Positions 7,253 to 7,706 of a DNA stretch of 7,706 nucleotides are shown here, piece by piece; within the stretch, counting starts at the first letter, position 1; every line of letters begins with the position of its first letter. Origin of the DNA: an uncultured Clostridia bacterium (GTDB lineage Bacteria; Bacillota; Clostridia; Christensenellales; CAG-138); contig CALEPU010000219.1 in NCBI GenBank assembly GCA_937913075.1, positions 1 through 7,706 on the forward strand. The letters are read 5' to 3'. The notes beneath the pieces were generated by a model. That model had not been told where the DNA came from. It worked only from the letters and a program-made list of their open reading frames with translations, and made no database searches. The position numbers and the translations under genes were made by a program.

Positions 7253-7706
7253 ATACTTTCAACAACCTTTCCAAATCGGCGCGTGCGCCCCAAATAAGTC
7301 TTGATGCAATCGGCGAAAACTGCGGGCGTAAACTCCGGCCAGAGCACGTCTGTAAACACAAACTCCGCATACGCCGCCTGCCAAAGCAGAAAGTTGGAAA
7401 GCCTCAATTCTCCCGAGGTGCGGATTATCAAATCGGGATCGGGAATCCCGGCGGTGTCGAGGCAAGCTGAGAAGACATCCTCATCCGACTCTCCGCGCTC
7501 TCTGCGACTTTGCGCCTCTGCGTTAAATTTCTTAGCCGCCCGCACTATCTCGTCGCGTCCGCCGTAGTTCAGACAGATGTTGGCCTGAAAGCCGCTGTAG
7601 TGCGTGGAGATCTCGTTGGTCTTCGCCACCAGATTCTGCAGCTGTAGCGGCAGGCCGGTCACATCCCCGAATACGCGCATTTTGATGCCATCCCGTTCCA
7701 TGGTCT
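7249..7706 (-). CDS. uppS: Isoprenyl (undecaprenyl) diphosphate synthase, 5' partial
   Basis: cis-Prenyltransferase that elongates farnesyl diphosphate with isopentenyl diphosphate to make undecaprenyl diphosphate, the lipid carrier for peptidoglycan and wall polymers. Only the C-terminal 151 residues of about 240-250 are present. The N-terminal catalytic Asp motif (DGN) lies beyond the right edge. Visible family blocks are MRVFGD, LNYGGRDEIV, PDPDLIIRTSGELRLSNFLLWQ (including the diphosphate-binding Arg and Ser residues), AYAEFVFTDVLWPEF and the RRFG near the end. The in-frame ATG at 7699-7701 is internal, not the start. The variable stretch after LNYGGRDEIVRAAKKF reads NAEAQSRRERGE and is encoded by repeat-like DNA. 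The length between conserved blocks is nevertheless about normal for the family, so the enzyme is probably functional. The stop overlaps the cdsA start by 4 bases. Confidence 0.95.
   Translation of the reverse strand, partial: TMERDGIKMRVFGDVTGLPLQLQNLVAKTNEISTHYSGFQANICLNYGGRDEIVRAAKKFNAEAQSRRERGESDEDVFSACLDTAGIPDPDLIIRTSGELRLSNFLLWQAAYAEFVFTDVLWPEFTPAVFADCIKTYLGRTRRFGKVVESI
7489..7530. repeat. Repeat-like tract of CTCTGCG-type units inside uppS
   Basis: On the plus strand, four imperfect units follow each other: CTCTCCGCG, CTCTCTGCGA, CTTTGCGC and CTCTGCGTT, then AAATTT. Read on the minus strand in the uppS frame this gives FNAEAQSRRERGE. I recognise this unit pattern and its NAEAQRRRE-like translation from a short dispersed repeat seen across many unrelated bacterial genomes, often between genes. 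That recognition is from memory and is not tested here. No target duplication is evident. Confidence 0.55.

Noticed and set aside
7699..7701. ATG as the uppS start
   Set aside because: The frame continues upstream to the edge, and UppS needs about 90 more N-terminal residues including the catalytic Asp.

Overview
The window carries one uninterrupted, co-directional gene block, all on the minus strand, so transcription runs from the right edge to the left edge: uppS (5' end cut off) > cdsA > dxr > rseP (rasP) > ispG > polC (3' end cut off). This is the conserved Firmicutes/Bacillota cluster that usually follows rpsB-tsf-pyrH-frr. A PolC-type replicase, purine-rich GGAG/AGGAGG ribosome binding sites, and ispG rather than proS between rseP and polC point to class Clostridia. 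That placement is inferred; no rRNA or other marker is present.

Layout by plus coordinates: polC 1-3018 (N-terminal 1006 residues), ispG 3042-4094, rseP 4110-5207, dxr 5259-6404, cdsA 6437-7252, uppS 7249-7706 (C-terminal 151 residues). Gaps are -4, 32, 51, 15 and 23 bases, with no convincing terminator or promoter between genes, so the block is probably one operon whose promoter lies beyond the right edge. There is no gene-free stretch over 300 bases, and I see no RNA genes, CRISPR arrays or insertion sequences.

The genes link envelope biogenesis to replication. Dxr and IspG are two steps of the MEP isoprenoid pathway. UppS uses the resulting prenyl diphosphates to build the undecaprenyl carrier for peptidoglycan. 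CdsA makes CDP-diacylglycerol for phospholipids, RseP is an intramembrane protease, and PolC is the replicative polymerase.

Two things stand out. First, the 3'-5' proofreading exonuclease domain of PolC is still recognisable and in frame, but its first catalytic motif (Asp-x-Glu) is Ala-x-Ser and the other motifs are eroded. The surrounding PHP domain, in contrast, keeps all nine expected metal ligands. This suggests a replicase without classical proofreading, possibly relying on its PHP domain. Second, a variable helix of uppS is encoded by a stretch that looks like a widely dispersed short bacterial repeat (units like CTCTGCG, translated NAEAQSRRE), apparently domesticated in frame in an essential gene.
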